Made by a program: the position numbers and the translations under genes
In this document: piece by piece, positions 1 to 9,183 of the stretch
Layout: every line of letters starts with the position of its first letter
How positions within the stretch are numbered: position 1 is the stretch's first letter
The notes under the pieces: generated by a model
What the model saw: only the letters and a program-made list of their open reading frames with translations
Database searches by the model: none
What the model was told of the DNA's origin: nothing
Source: an uncultured Gemmatimonadales bacterium
Lineage (GTDB): Bacteria > Gemmatimonadota > Gemmatimonadetes > Palauibacterales > Palauibacteraceae
Direction of reading: 5' to 3'
Assembly: GCA_947259585.1 (NCBI GenBank)
Contig: CAMYMV010000003.1
Coordinates: forward strand, 36,993-100,992
DNA: 64,000 nt

Positions 1-500
1 CCGCGAACAGCGCGGCCGCCCTGCGGTACAAGGAAGTCGCCGCCGACGTGATCCGGCCCGGAATCACGCTGTTCGGGGGAGGCGAGCCGTCGGGAGAGCC
101 CGTGGTATCGGTGTTCGCGCGCGTTCTGGATGTTCGCGACGTGGACCCCGGGCAGACGGTGAGCTACGGCGCGACGTACCGAACGAGCGACCGGAGCCGA
201 CTCGCGACCCTCGCCATTGGCTATGCCGACGGAGTCCGCTTCGAGCTGTCGAACCGGGGCCACGTGCTCCTCGGCGGAGCTCGAGCGCCCGTTCGCGGTG
301 CGGTGTGCATGGATGTCATGGTCGTCGATGTCACGGCAATACCCGAAGTCAGGCCGGGCGACATCGCCACGGTTCTGGGACGCGACGGAGAGGAAGAGAT
401 CACGCTGCGGGAGCTGACGGAGCAGTGCGGAACGATAGAGTACGAGATACTGACGGGCCTGAGCCCTCGACTGCCCCGCATCTCGGTGGAGAGCGGCTGA
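1..500 (+). CDS. alr: Alanine racemase, C-terminal part (5' end outside window)
   Basis: This is the C-terminal part of alanine racemase, the PLP enzyme that makes D-alanine for peptidoglycan. The gene enters from the left edge; the frame is open from base 3 and begins ANSAALRYKEVAADVIRPG, the stretch that precedes the C-terminal beta domain in this family. The catalytic tyrosine of the SYG motif is visible in VSYGATYR (about base 165), and the conserved AVCMDV motif (about base 300) is intact. The PLP lysine must lie upstream and cannot be checked. The stop is 13 bases before cdd, so both are probably on one transcript. Confidence 0.93.
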   Translation, partial: ANSAAALRYKEVAADVIRPGITLFGGGEPSGEPVVSVFARVLDVRDVDPGQTVSYGATYRTSDRSRLATLAIGYADGVRFELSNRGHVLLGGARAPVRGAVCMDVMVVDVTAIPEVRPGDIATVLGRDGEEEITLRELTEQCGTIEYEILTGLSPRLPRISVESG

Positions 501-513
501 TCGTGCCGGTTCG

Positions 514-933
514 GTGAGCGACGTGACGGCGGACGGCGGCCTGCTCGACGCGGCCCGGGGGGCGAAGGAGCGGGCATATGCGCCCTACTCGGAGTTTCGG
601 GTTGGCGCGGCCCTCCAGTCGACGGACGGCCGAATCTTCACCGGCTGCAACGTCGAGAACGCCTCCTATCCGGTGGGGCTTTGCGCCGAGCGGGTGGCCC
701 TGGGGACGGCGGTCGCTTCGGGCGCGCGCCGTTTCGCACGCCTGGCGATCGCCTCCGACGCGGAGACCCCGACGCCTCCCTGCGGGATGTGCCGGCAAGC
801 TCTTTCGGAGTTCGGCATGGCGCTGGAGATCGTGAGCACCAGTCGAGAGGGCCTTTGCGTGAGCTGGGGACTCGAGGATCTCCTTCCCGCGCACTTCGAG
901 CTCGAGGATCGCGGAGAAGGCGCCGATGGCTGA
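514..933 (+). CDS. cdd: Cytidine deaminase
   Basis: The protein (139 aa) deaminates cytidine and deoxycytidine to uridine in pyrimidine salvage. Its length fits the small homotetrameric type. The zinc site is complete: Cys57 with the proton-shuttling Glu59 in GLCAERVAL, and Cys90 and Cys93 in PCGMCRQAL; CNVENASYP is the nucleoside-binding stretch. I use the GTG at 514 because it gives the normal N-terminus just before the conserved AYAPYSEFRVGAAL. It follows alr closely and overlaps the next lipoprotein gene by 8 bases. Confidence 0.95.
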   Translation: MSDVTADGGLLDAARGAKERAYAPYSEFRVGAALQSTDGRIFTGCNVENASYPVGLCAERVALGTAVASGARRFARLAIASDAETPTPPCGMCRQALSEFGMALEIVSTSREGLCVSWGLEDLLPAHFELEDRGEGADG

Positions 934-2239
934 TCTCCGCGTGTCGCGCGGTCGGCTGCCGATGCCAGCACCGAGCGCTGCCGCCCTGCGGTTGCTCGCG
1001 GCCGGCGCGGCACTTATCGGCCTGGCCGCCTGCACGGAGGAGGCGATCGTCGCCGTCGATCCCGACCTGCCGGGAGCCACGATTCCAACCGTGGAGGTCT
1101 CGGCCTTCGCGTCAAGCCTCGAAGGCTGGCGGGACACGACGTATTCCGGGTTCGAGCTCCCCGCAACCTCGGGGTTCAAGATCCTGGCGGATCGAGCGGA
1201 TCTCCGGTCCCGCGTTCTGGGGCGCTTCGACGTACCGGATTCGGTGCAAACGACCTTCGGCTTCGAGGAGATCGACACCTTCGTCGATGCCGTCTTCAGA
1301 ATCGCTCTCGACTTCGGAGTCGACCCCGACAGCATCGTGGTCCCGGATTACCAGCTCCGGATTTTCGCGCTCGAGGAGAGCTACGATTCCCTGAGCGCCA
1401 CCTGGGTCGACAGGCGCGAGGGCGATCCCTGGGTCGTGCCGGGCGGCACTCTCGGCCCGCTGCTCGCTGTCGGCGAGTTCGTTACCGCGGTCGATACGGC
1501 GGTGCTCCAGTTCTCGGCTCCGGTGGACTCGGTACTGGCGGCGTGGCAGGAGACGGAAGGGGAGCCCGGCGTCGCTCTCGTGCTGGCGGGCGGCCCGCCC
1601 GAGCTGTCGCTCACGAGCTTCGATCTCGCCACCCAGCTGACGGTGGCCGCGCGCGGCGACACGGTGCCGGCGACCTTTTCCTCGCGGGGCCCCACGTTCA
1701 TCTACGACCCGGCGCAGCCGTCTCCCGGGCAACGTCTTCGCCTCGCAGGTCTGCCCGCCGCCCGCCTGTACGTGGAGTTCACCCTCCCCGATTCGCTGGA
1801 TGGCGTCCAGCTGAGGGCGTCGACGATAAACCACGCCGAGGTGCGCTTTCGGCCGCTCGCGCCGCCGGAGGCGCCCTTCACTCTGGAGCGCGCAATCCTG
1901 GCGAGCGTGGTAGAGGTGCTTGCCGACGCGTTCGAGGTGGGCGCCAAGGTGCCGGTCGGTCCGCCGATTCCCGATCCTCAGACGGGCGCCGCTCAGTTCA
2001 TACAGGTCTCTCCGGATGATCTCGAGGAGGGCGAGCTGCTGCGAGTCAACGTGACGCAGCTGGTGGAGTTCGTGGCCGCCGCGGACACGCTCACCAGGGT
2101 CCGGTTCACCGTCCGAGCCGCGCCGACGGATGGGCAGGCCTTCGGCTTCTGGGAGTTCGGCTCCGTCGAGTCTCCGCTGGTGCTCCAGCCCGAGCTCCTG
2201 ATGCTCGTGACGCCGCCTATCGGGTTCCCCGTCCCTTGA
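926..2239 (+). CDS. Lipoprotein of unknown function
   Basis: The product (437 aa) has a hydrophobic signal ending in a lipobox, LIGLAAC with Cys36, so it should be a lipid-anchored envelope protein. The rest is rich in beta-type sequence, acidic residues and repeated Ser/Asp-containing stretches, without a motif I recognise. The ATG at 926 has a good Shine-Dalgarno run (GGAGAAGG, 911-920) and overlaps cdd by 8 bases. The stop overlaps the start of the following barrel gene by 4 bases, so the two are likely made together; an outer-membrane lipoprotein working with the barrel is a guess from context only. Confidence 0.8.
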   Translation: MADLRVSRGRLPMPAPSAAALRLLAAGAALIGLAACTEEAIVAVDPDLPGATIPTVEVSAFASSLEGWRDTTYSGFELPATSGFKILADRADLRSRVLGRFDVPDSVQTTFGFEEIDTFVDAVFRIALDFGVDPDSIVVPDYQLRIFALEESYDSLSATWVDRREGDPWVVPGGTLGPLLAVGEFVTAVDTAVLQFSAPVDSVLAAWQETEGEPGVALVLAGGPPELSLTSFDLATQLTVAARGDTVPATFSSRGPTFIYDPAQPSPGQRLRLAGLPAARLYVEFTLPDSLDGVQLRASTINHAEVRFRPLAPPEAPFTLERAILASVVEVLADAFEVGAKVPVGPPIPDPQTGAAQFIQVSPDDLEEGELLRVNVTQLVEFVAAADTLTRVRFTVRAAPTDGQAFGFWEFGSVESPLVLQPELLMLVTPPIGFPVP

Positions 2240-3432
2240 CCGCGGGCCGCGGCGAACGGAGGAAAAGGGCGGCTACAGCGGCGCTGACGGTTCTTGCCGT
2301 CGTGCCCTGCCTGCTTCTCTTCTCACCATCGAAGGTTCGCGCTCAAACGCCGTTCACGGGTGTCGGCCTCGGGTATCCGATACGGTCACTCGATGCGAGG
2401 TCGATGAGCCTGGGCGGTGTCACCAACGGCCTCCTGGGTGGGACCTTCTCACTGGGAAACCCGGCAGATCTCACGCTCCACTCCTCGGCTGCCGTGGCCG
2501 CGGCCATCGCCGGCGAGGACATCACGATCAAGGCGAGCGGCGGAGACCAGAGCACCGGTCGCAGCTGGTTCCCCGTCATCGGAGCCGTCGTCCCGCTTGG
2601 GGACTGGGCGTTCCGGGTCGGATTCGGCGGCGTCCTCGATCAGGATCTGGCCATCATCCTCACGGATACGCTCTCCACATCCATCGGCCGATTCGAGTTC
2701 GAGGAGCTCCGAACACGGGACGGGGGAGTGAGTCAGATCGATGTCTCGGCGGCGCGAAAGCTCGGACCCGTCTCGGTGGGGATCGGCATCCAGCGCCTCA
2801 CAGGCAGCCTTCAGCAACGTCTCCGGCGCCGCTTCACCATGGACATAGACAGCACCGGTGTTCTTCCGGGTGGCGTATTGGAGAGGGCTGAGACCGATTA
2901 CGGAGGCTGGTCCGTGAAGGCGGGCGCCAACGCCCAGTTCAAGAGTCGCTTCGTCGTCAGCGGCACCTTCTTCTTCGCCACCGACCTCAAGGCCGAGCAG
3001 CTGGAGACCCTCATCGAGCGCACTCTGAGGCTCCCCAACGGATTCGAGGGCGGGCTGAGCGCCCTGATCACCTCGCGGCTGATGGTGGCGGCGGGCGGCG
3101 GTTGGTCGGGATGGTCGCAGACCGAGCCTGTCGCGGAGGGTTTCACCGCCGCCAACACCAGCTGGCTCGGCGGTGGCCTCGAGTACACGACCCTCATTGG
3201 GAGCATCCCGATAGCGCTTCGCGCCGGGGGTCGCACGCGGAAGCTGCCGTTCGTGCTGCCGGATCTCGAGCAGTCGAAGGAAAACGCGATCACCGCCGGA
3301 CTCGGAGCCAGGATCGGAGGCCGGGTCAGGGTCGATCTAGGCCTCGAGTTCGGCAATCGCGGAGATCTCGAGGCCGCCGGCACGGAAGAGAGCTTCACGT
3401 CGCTCAACCTGACGGTGGGGATCATCCAGTGA
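2236..3432 (+). CDS. Outer-membrane beta-barrel protein (FadL/PorV-like style)
   Basis: The protein (398 aa) has a Sec signal (hydrophobic run near residues 12-30, cleavage probably after VRA before QTPF) followed by alternating hydrophobic and polar residues typical of a barrel. The opening GLGYPIRSLDARSMSLGG and the phrase SLGNPADL resemble the start of FadL/OmpP1- and PorV-like barrels. The start is TTG at 2236 in a TTGA overlap with the preceding lipoprotein gene; the stop is in a GTGA overlap with miaB. The cargo is not evident. Assignment to a barrel is firm, to a family only moderate. Confidence 0.75.
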   Translation: MTAGRGERRKRAATAALTVLAVVPCLLLFSPSKVRAQTPFTGVGLGYPIRSLDARSMSLGGVTNGLLGGTFSLGNPADLTLHSSAAVAAAIAGEDITIKASGGDQSTGRSWFPVIGAVVPLGDWAFRVGFGGVLDQDLAIILTDTLSTSIGRFEFEELRTRDGGVSQIDVSAARKLGPVSVGIGIQRLTGSLQQRLRRRFTMDIDSTGVLPGGVLERAETDYGGWSVKAGANAQFKSRFVVSGTFFFATDLKAEQLETLIERTLRLPNGFEGGLSALITSRLMVAAGGGWSGWSQTEPVAEGFTAANTSWLGGGLEYTTLIGSIPIALRAGGRTRKLPFVLPDLEQSKENAITAGLGARIGGRVRVDLGLEFGNRGDLEAAGTEESFTSLNLTVGIIQ

Positions 3433-4829
3433 CGGAGCTCGTTGCGCTGAAACGGAACGGCGGCCGGCAGGGCGCGGATCTCCCGACTGCCCCCGCGAAC
3501 GGCGCGGCTCGAGCGGCTGCGGGCACGGTCTACATCGAAACGTACGGCTGCCAGATGAACATCGGCGACTCCGAGCTCATGGCCGGAGTCCTCGCCAAGG
3601 GCGGGTACGTGCGCGTCGCCGACCCGGATCTGGCCGATGTGATCCTCGTGAACACCTGCGCGATCAGGGAGCACGCCGAGCAGCGGGTGCTCGGACGGCT
3701 GGGACAGCTGCAGCGATACCGGAAGCGGCGTCCGGACCTGGTGCTCGGCGTTACCGGCTGCATGGCCCAGCGCATCGGTGACCGGCTGCTCGGGGAGGTG
3801 CGGGGCGTGGACCTGGTGGCCGGGCCGGATGCCTATCGTCACCTGGCGGAGACCGTCGACGGTATCCGTCTCGGTGCCGTGGAGAAGGGACAGGCCCTGC
3901 TGGAGCTGGACGTCGCCGAGGACTACTCGGGCCTCTCCTGCGTGAGGGGGGAGGGGGTTTCGGCCTGGGTCACCGTTCAGCGCGGCTGTGATCACCGCTG
4001 CACGTTCTGCATCGTCCCCTACGTGCGCGGACCGGAGAAGAACCGTGCGCCCTCGGAAGTGCTCGCCGAGGTAGGGGAGGCCGTGCGGTGCGGGTACAGC
4101 GAGGTGACGCTACTCGGGCAGACGGTAAACTCCTATGCCTCGGAGGACTGGGATTTCGCCGCCCTGCTGAGGGCGGTCGCCCGGGTTCCGGGGCTCAGGC
4201 GGGTCCGATTCACGTCGCCTCACCCGAACGACGTGAGCGAGCGTCTGCTCGAGGTCATGGCCGAGGAGGGCGCGGTCTGTCCCCAGCTGCATCTGCCCGT
4301 CCAGTCCGGGGCCGACCGTGTCCTGAAGCGCATGGTGCGCCGGTATACGCGCCGGGAGTTTCAGGCGACCGTCGATATGGCGCGGCGGATCGTCCCGGGA
4401 ATCGCGTTGAGCACGGACATCATCGTGGGCTTTCCGGGCGAGACGGAGCCCGACTTCGAGGCCACGCTCTCGCTCCTGGAGGACGTCAGGTTCGACGATG
4501 CCTACCTGTACAAGTTCTCGCCGCGCGACGGAACGCCGGCCACCCGCCTGCCGTCCGGTGACGACGTGCCCCCTGACGTAGCCCAGTCGCGCCTCGAGCG
4601 CACGATCGAGCTGCAGCGTGGGATCCAGCTGGAGGTGAACCGGGCCGAGGTCGGTTCGGTGCGCGAGGTCCTGATCGAGCGGGGAGCGCGATCGGCCGGG
4701 GACCTGCTCGGCCGCACGGTCACGAACAAGGTCGTGGCCTTCCGGGGGCCGGCCGAGTGGATCGGCAGCTACCTCCGGATTCGGCTGACGGCGACCTCCG
4801 GAGCCACGTTCGCCGGCGAGGTCGTGTGA
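3429..4829 (+). CDS. miaB: tRNA-2-methylthio-N6-dimethylallyladenosine synthase
   Basis: The protein (466 aa) is a radical-SAM methylthiotransferase that modifies A37 of tRNAs reading UNN codons. The N-terminal UPF0004 domain carries its three cluster cysteines (YGCQMN, NTCAIREHAEQ, GCMAQ); the radical-SAM cluster is CDHRCTFC (about residues 187-194); a TRAM domain occupies the last 60 residues. GCQMN and the length separate it from RimO and MtaB. I start at GTG 3429, in a GTGA overlap with the barrel gene, because the longer open frame upstream lies inside that gene. It is coupled to the next gene by another GTGA overlap. Confidence 0.95.
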   Translation: MTELVALKRNGGRQGADLPTAPANGAARAAAGTVYIETYGCQMNIGDSELMAGVLAKGGYVRVADPDLADVILVNTCAIREHAEQRVLGRLGQLQRYRKRRPDLVLGVTGCMAQRIGDRLLGEVRGVDLVAGPDAYRHLAETVDGIRLGAVEKGQALLELDVAEDYSGLSCVRGEGVSAWVTVQRGCDHRCTFCIVPYVRGPEKNRAPSEVLAEVGEAVRCGYSEVTLLGQTVNSYASEDWDFAALLRAVARVPGLRRVRFTSPHPNDVSERLLEVMAEEGAVCPQLHLPVQSGADRVLKRMVRRYTRREFQATVDMARRIVPGIALSTDIIVGFPGETEPDFEATLSLLEDVRFDDAYLYKFSPRDGTPATRLPSGDDVPPDVAQSRLERTIELQRGIQLEVNRAEVGSVREVLIERGARSAGDLLGRTVTNKVVAFRGPAEWIGSYLRIRLTATSGATFAGEVV

Positions 4830-5110
4830 AGTTCTGGATGCGCGCCCTCTCGTTCATCGCCGTCGCGGCGTTTTCCTTCGCATTCGCCGCGGCCAACGCC
4901 TCCGAGCGCGTCACCCTGAACCTCGGCTTCCTTACCCTGCGTTCCGTCTCGCTACCGGTGGTCGTCTTTGCGTCCGCACTGGTCGGCATGGTCGTCGTGT
5001 TCCTGGTCGGGCTCAAGGCGGACCTGCGCACGAGACAGCTCCTTCAGCGCTACCGTCAGGCGCTCGAGGGAGACGAGGAGCGCCCCAGAGACACGCTGCC
5101 CACCGACTGA
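4826..5110 (+). CDS. LapA-like (DUF1049) small inner-membrane protein
   Basis: The product (94 aa) has two hydrophobic segments (about residues 5-24 and 36-60) and a charged, probably helical cytoplasmic tail (LKADLRTRQLLQRYRQALE). That pattern fits the LapA/DUF1049 family, whose E. coli member works with LapB in regulating lipopolysaccharide synthesis. It starts at GTG 4826 in a GTGA overlap with miaB; no separate ribosome site is needed. No LapB homologue is nearby, so the specific role here is uncertain. Confidence 0.7.
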   Translation: MKFWMRALSFIAVAAFSFAFAAANASERVTLNLGFLTLRSVSLPVVVFASALVGMVVVFLVGLKADLRTRQLLQRYRQALEGDEERPRDTLPTD

Positions 5111-5202
5111 TCCTGATTCTGCCCACCGGTTGAGCGGCGGGAGTGGTCCGGTCCGAAGGAACCAGATGATTCCGAGGTGATGCGGCCGGCCCAGAGAGGG
5201 CC

Positions 5203-7737
5203 ATGAATCAGAAGGGCGGCCCATCCACCAGCCTGACGCCCGGTCCACTGGTCCTGGTCGCGATCTGTCTTTGCGGAGGCACGTTGGTGGGCCTCCGGTA
5301 CCTCGGCGGCTTAACGAGTGCCTGGATCGCGCTCACCCTCGCTCTCGCGGCGGCATCGCTCGGATGGCGGAACGGCCGTGCCCGGCGGGCCGATCATGCA
5401 GCTGGCGCCGATCGCATCTCGTTCCGGCTGCAGGGAAGGACGACGGCAGCCCTCCTTCTCGCCGCGACCTTCGCGGCCGGGACCGCTTCCGGGCGGGTGG
5501 CGGGTCTCGAGGCCGGGCGGTCCTGCCTCACCCGGCTGGAGAACGGAGGGGCCCTCGAGGCGGCTGGTCGTCTGGCTTCGCCCCTGGCGGCGGAACCGGC
5601 ATCGGCGTCGGCGAGCCGATCATCGGTGGCCAGCGTGCGCGTGGTCATCGTTGGTGCCCAACTGCGGGCCGAGGCAGGCGACTGTTCCGCCCCCCGTCTG
5701 CTTGCCTCGGTGAGGGGGCCGCAGCACGCCATCCCGGCGGGTTCGATCGTGCGGCTTCGCGGCAAGTGGACGGCCTACAGCCGGCCGGGAGCCTGGCCGC
5801 GGCGTCCGGAGCGCCGTGGCTACCTGCGAGCGAAGATCTCGGCGGCTGCGCCGGACGGCCCATCCGTCAAGCCATCCGGTCGGGCTCTCACGAGGTCAGC
5901 GACTCCTGCCTCCGGACTCGGCCCGCTCCAGCGCATTCGAGCCGCGGGAATCCACAGGGTCGAGAGCCGACTTCCGGCCGACGTGTCACCGACCGCCGTC
6001 GCCATCCTGCTGGCGGAGCGCGGCCGCCTCGATCCTGCGACCAGCCGCACCTTCGCCAACGCCGGCCTCGCACACCTCTTGGCCATCTCCGGACTGCACG
6101 TCGGCATCCTGGCCGCGGCCGCTCTCGCCGCGACGGGCATCTTCGTGGCCGGCACGGGCCGCCACTTCGCCGCCGCACTCCTCGTGCTGGGCTACGTGCT
6201 CGTGATCGGCGCGCCTCCCGCGGCGGTGAGGGCCGCGCTCATCTTCTGCGGCTATGCGGCGAGCCGGGCACGAGGGAGTCCCGCTAGGATCACCGATCTG
6301 CTCGCTCTCGCCGCCATACTCGCCGTGCTAGTGGATCCCCTCACGTTGCTCGAGCCCGGCTTTCAGCTCTCTTTCGCAGGATTCTCCGGGCTTCTCCTCG
6401 GGAGCCGCGTGGCTCGCCGACTCGATCGCGCCTCGGGGGGCTCGCCGGCGGCCGCTCGTCGGCGCACTCGCCGAATCGTTCGATCCCTGGGACGCGGGAT
6501 CGCCGCGAGCGCGGGGGCGTTCGCCCTGACGGCTCCCATCGCGGCGTGGCACTTCCAGCGGACGGCCCCCGTATCCGTCGTCTCGAGCCTCGTCGGCTCG
6601 CCGGTCGTTGCCCTGGCCTTGCTGGCGCTCGCCGGCGTCCTCCTGCTGCCCGGACCCGCGGCAGATACGCTGGCGGCCGCCGCGACGATCCTGATACGCT
6701 GGCTTCAGGCCCTCGTCGAGGCATTCTCCGCTCTTCCCCTCGGTCACATGCTCGTCGGAAGGCCGGGCCCGGTCGAATGGCTCATCGTCGCCAGCGGCCT
6801 GGCGGCCGTCCTGCTCTTCGCGGCCGGCCGCAGCGTCTGGCGCGCGGCCCCCTACCTCGGGCTGGCGGCCTGTCTGGCCGTGGCCGCTCCGGCCCTCCGG
6901 GCGTGGCGCGGCGCCGGACGGACGCTGCTCTGCACGCTGGATGTCGGGCAGGGCGACGCCGCCGTGCTCAGAACGCGGCGTGGGCACTGGCTGGCGATCG
7001 ACGCGGGGCCCCGTTACGGAACGACCGATGCCGGGGTGCGGGTCGTCCTCCCGTTCCTGCTCTCGAACGGAGCCCGGTCGCTCGAGCTGTTCGTGCTCAC
7101 CCACCCGGATCTCGACCACCTGGGCGGCGCGGCAGCCCTGCTCGAGCGCCTGCAGGTTCGGCGCGTGCTGGACGCCGCGCTTCCGGTTCCGGCCGCCCGA
7201 TACGAGGAGTATCTGTCGGACGTCGCCTCGGAAGGATCGCGTTGGCTCGTGGGTCGGCCCGGCGCCCGTCTGGTGATCGACGAGATCGAGATCCTGGTTC
7301 TCGGGCCCGCTGTCTTGCCGAGCGGCAAGCCCTCTGCAGCGGGAGTTGGAGGCCGGCCGATCAGCGCGAACGAGGCGAGCTTGTCGCTCCGAATCCAGGT
7401 CGACGGAGGGTTCAGCTATGTGAACGCGGGCGATGCGCCGGCCGCGGAGGAGAGGCGAATGCTCGCGTCGTGGCCTGCCGACACCCTTCGGGCGGACGTG
7501 TTCAAGGTGAGCCACCACGGCAGCAAAACGTCATCCGATGTGGATTGGCTTGGAGCCGTGGCTCCACAACTGGCGATCATCTCGGCCGGAGCCGCCAATC
7601 GGTACGGGCATCCCAATCCCGTGGCGCTCGCGCGGCTCGACTCGGCCGGGATCGAGGCCGTGTGGCGGACGGATCTGGACGGAACGGCATGCGTGAGCGT
7701 GGACTCGGAGGGCCGGTGGCGCCTGGAGGAGATCTGA
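5203..7737 (+). CDS. comEC: ComEC/Rec2-type DNA uptake channel
   Basis: The protein (844 aa) is the inner-membrane channel that passes one DNA strand into the cytoplasm in natural transformation. Two N-terminal membrane segments and a DUF4131-like soluble region come first (to about 230). The multi-spanning competence domain follows, including LLAISGLHVGILAA near residue 290. A C-terminal metallo-beta-lactamase domain closes the protein, with THPDLDHLGG (about 632) and VSHHGSKTSSD (about 767). The full domain set and length suggest a working protein. No pilus or DprA genes are in the window. A 92-base gap separates it from the LapA-like gene. Confidence 0.92.
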   Translation: MNQKGGPSTSLTPGPLVLVAICLCGGTLVGLRYLGGLTSAWIALTLALAAASLGWRNGRARRADHAAGADRISFRLQGRTTAALLLAATFAAGTASGRVAGLEAGRSCLTRLENGGALEAAGRLASPLAAEPASASASRSSVASVRVVIVGAQLRAEAGDCSAPRLLASVRGPQHAIPAGSIVRLRGKWTAYSRPGAWPRRPERRGYLRAKISAAAPDGPSVKPSGRALTRSATPASGLGPLQRIRAAGIHRVESRLPADVSPTAVAILLAERGRLDPATSRTFANAGLAHLLAISGLHVGILAAAALAATGIFVAGTGRHFAAALLVLGYVLVIGAPPAAVRAALIFCGYAASRARGSPARITDLLALAAILAVLVDPLTLLEPGFQLSFAGFSGLLLGSRVARRLDRASGGSPAAARRRTRRIVRSLGRGIAASAGAFALTAPIAAWHFQRTAPVSVVSSLVGSPVVALALLALAGVLLLPGPAADTLAAAATILIRWLQALVEAFSALPLGHMLVGRPGPVEWLIVASGLAAVLLFAAGRSVWRAAPYLGLAACLAVAAPALRAWRGAGRTLLCTLDVGQGDAAVLRTRRGHWLAIDAGPRYGTTDAGVRVVLPFLLSNGARSLELFVLTHPDLDHLGGAAALLERLQVRRVLDAALPVPAARYEEYLSDVASEGSRWLVGRPGARLVIDEIEILVLGPAVLPSGKPSAAGVGGRPISANEASLSLRIQVDGGFSYVNAGDAPAAEERRMLASWPADTLRADVFKVSHHGSKTSSDVDWLGAVAPQLAIISAGAANRYGHPNPVALARLDSAGIEAVWRTDLDGTACVSVDSEGRWRLEEI

Positions 7738-7829
7738 CGCGGAGAGGCCGGACTCCGGAGCTATCGCAAGCTCAAACGGCGCTGCATCTTGAAGGACGAC
7801 GAGAATCGATTTCGAACCCGGGAGGTCAC

Positions 7830-8813
7830 GTGGCCGTAGTCACCCTGCACCGCTTCATCATCGAGGAGGAACGGAGGCATCCGGAAGCCACCGGTGACTT
7901 CACCAGCATCCTGTACGACGTCGCCTTCGCCGCGACGTTGATCAGCCGCGCCGTGAACAAGGCGGGCCTGATCGACATCCTCGGAGCCACCGGCGAGGAG
8001 AACGTGCATGGGGAGCGGGTGCAGAAGCTCGACGAGTACGCGAACAAGGTCATCTTCGACTCGCTGGACCACGGCGGCCACCTCTGCCTGATGGCCTCGG
8101 AGGAATCGGAACAGCCGATACCGATCCCCGAGCAGTTTCCCAAGGGAGACTATGTCCTCCTCTACGATCCGCTCGACGGTAGCTCGAACATAGATGCCAA
8201 CGTCTCGATCGGGACGATCTTCTCGGTGCACCGTCGGCGCGATCAGCAGACCGGCGACGGGGCGCTCTCCGATCTTCTGCAGCCGGGCGTGGATCAGGTG
8301 GCTGCGGGATACGTGCTCTACGGGTCCTCGACCATGCTGGTCTACACGACCGGAGCGGGGGTGCACGGCTTCACCTTGGACAACTCGATCGGCGCCTTCC
8401 TGCTCTCGCATCCGCGCATCGAGATCCCGGATCCCGGCAAGCGGATATACAGCGTGAACGAGGCCTACTCAGAGCGTTGGAGCGATGGGCAGAAGGCCCT
8501 CGTCGACCGGCTGAAAAAGGAAGGGAAGTTCTCGCTGCGCTACATAGGGTCCCTGGTAGCCGACTTTCACCGCACGCTGCTGTACGGCGGGCTCTTCATG
8601 TACCCGGCCGACGCCGAATCACCCAAGGGGAAGCTGCGGCTTCAGTACGAGGTCTCGCCGCTCTCCATGGTGTGCGAGCAGGCCGGTGGTGCGGCTACGG
8701 ATGGGCGGAAGCCGATACTGGACGTCGTACCGAGCGAGCTGCATGAGCGGGTGCCGTGCTACATGGGCAACAAGGAGTACGTGGAGCTCGCCAACGAGTG
8801 CATTAGCGGTTAG
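7830..8813 (+). CDS. fbp: Class I fructose-1,6-bisphosphatase
   Basis: The enzyme (327 aa) hydrolyses fructose-1,6-bisphosphate in gluconeogenesis. The metal site is visible as ASEESE (about 89-94) and YDPLDGSSNID (about 112-122), both diagnostic of class I. GSLVADFHRTLLYGG and KLRLQYEVSPLSMVCEQAGG complete the family pattern. The GTG at 7830 is preceded by GGGAGG (7820-7825) at short spacing and gives the usual N-terminus; the longer open frame upstream is comEC read in another frame. It stands 92 bases after comEC. Confidence 0.95.
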   Translation: MAVVTLHRFIIEEERRHPEATGDFTSILYDVAFAATLISRAVNKAGLIDILGATGEENVHGERVQKLDEYANKVIFDSLDHGGHLCLMASEESEQPIPIPEQFPKGDYVLLYDPLDGSSNIDANVSIGTIFSVHRRRDQQTGDGALSDLLQPGVDQVAAGYVLYGSSTMLVYTTGAGVHGFTLDNSIGAFLLSHPRIEIPDPGKRIYSVNEAYSERWSDGQKALVDRLKKEGKFSLRYIGSLVADFHRTLLYGGLFMYPADAESPKGKLRLQYEVSPLSMVCEQAGGAATDGRKPILDVVPSELHERVPCYMGNKEYVELANECISG

Positions 8814-8847
8814 GTCATGGCTGGGGGTGGCGTCCTTCTCTCGCTGA

Positions 8848-8875
8848 CGCGCTTTGGGCGGCGAGACTCCTCGCT
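8848..8875. repeat. Dispersed 28-base repeat, copy A
   Basis: This segment, 35 bases after the fbp stop, matches 58713-58740 at 23 of 28 positions, including the exact runs CGCGCTTTGGG and CTCCTCGCT. Both copies lie just after a gene's stop codon. Confidence 0.5.
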
Positions 8876-8904
8876 TCGCTGCGGCGCCGCCTCAGCTGGC
8901 TGCT

Positions 8905-8910
8905 TATAAT
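8905..8910 (+). promoter_or_regulatory. -10 box TATAAT upstream of the small lipoprotein gene
   Basis: A perfect TATAAT lies in an otherwise GC-rich gap, 48 bases before the ATG at 8959. No convincing -35 hexamer is visible at 16-18 bases, so only the -10 element is claimed. Confidence 0.45.
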
Positions 8911-8958
8911 GCTATAGCGTCTCCCCCCACCAGATGGTCGACGGGCCATGGAGGTCTC

Positions 8959-9159
8959 ATGAGTCACCCGACAAGGATGCCGCTGCCGATCTTCCTCCCC
9001 TTGATCGCTCTCAGCCTTCTGGCCTGTGATCCGGGCCGCGTCACCGGCTCGGGGCAGCTCGAGTGCGACCCCGATCTGCTCACCGGCATCTTCAGCCACG
9101 ATAACAACGAAGATCTGTCTAGATGCCTTCAGGGAAGGCGTCCGCTCACGGGCGGCTGA
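8959..9159 (+). CDS. Very small lipoprotein (66 aa)
   Basis: The ATG at 8959 follows a clear GGAGGT (8950-8955). The product has a short signal and the lipobox LSLLAC (Cys22), leaving only about 45 mature residues with two further cysteines and the phrase DPDLLTGIFSHDNNEDLSRC. It has its own -10-like sequence and is followed at once by a strong terminator, so it looks like a free-standing gene. I recognise no family. It could be a small envelope lipoprotein or the truncated front of a longer one; no homologous continuation is seen after the stop. Confidence 0.6.
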   Translation: MSHPTRMPLPIFLPLIALSLLACDPGRVTGSGQLECDPDLLTGIFSHDNNEDLSRCLQGRRPLTGG

Positions 9160-9183
9160 ATAACTGATTAGCCGCAGATGTGG

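Noticed and set aside
7760..7830. tRNA-like TTCGAACCC sequence before fbp
   Set aside because: No cloverleaf arms can be paired around it; it is part of the fbp leader.
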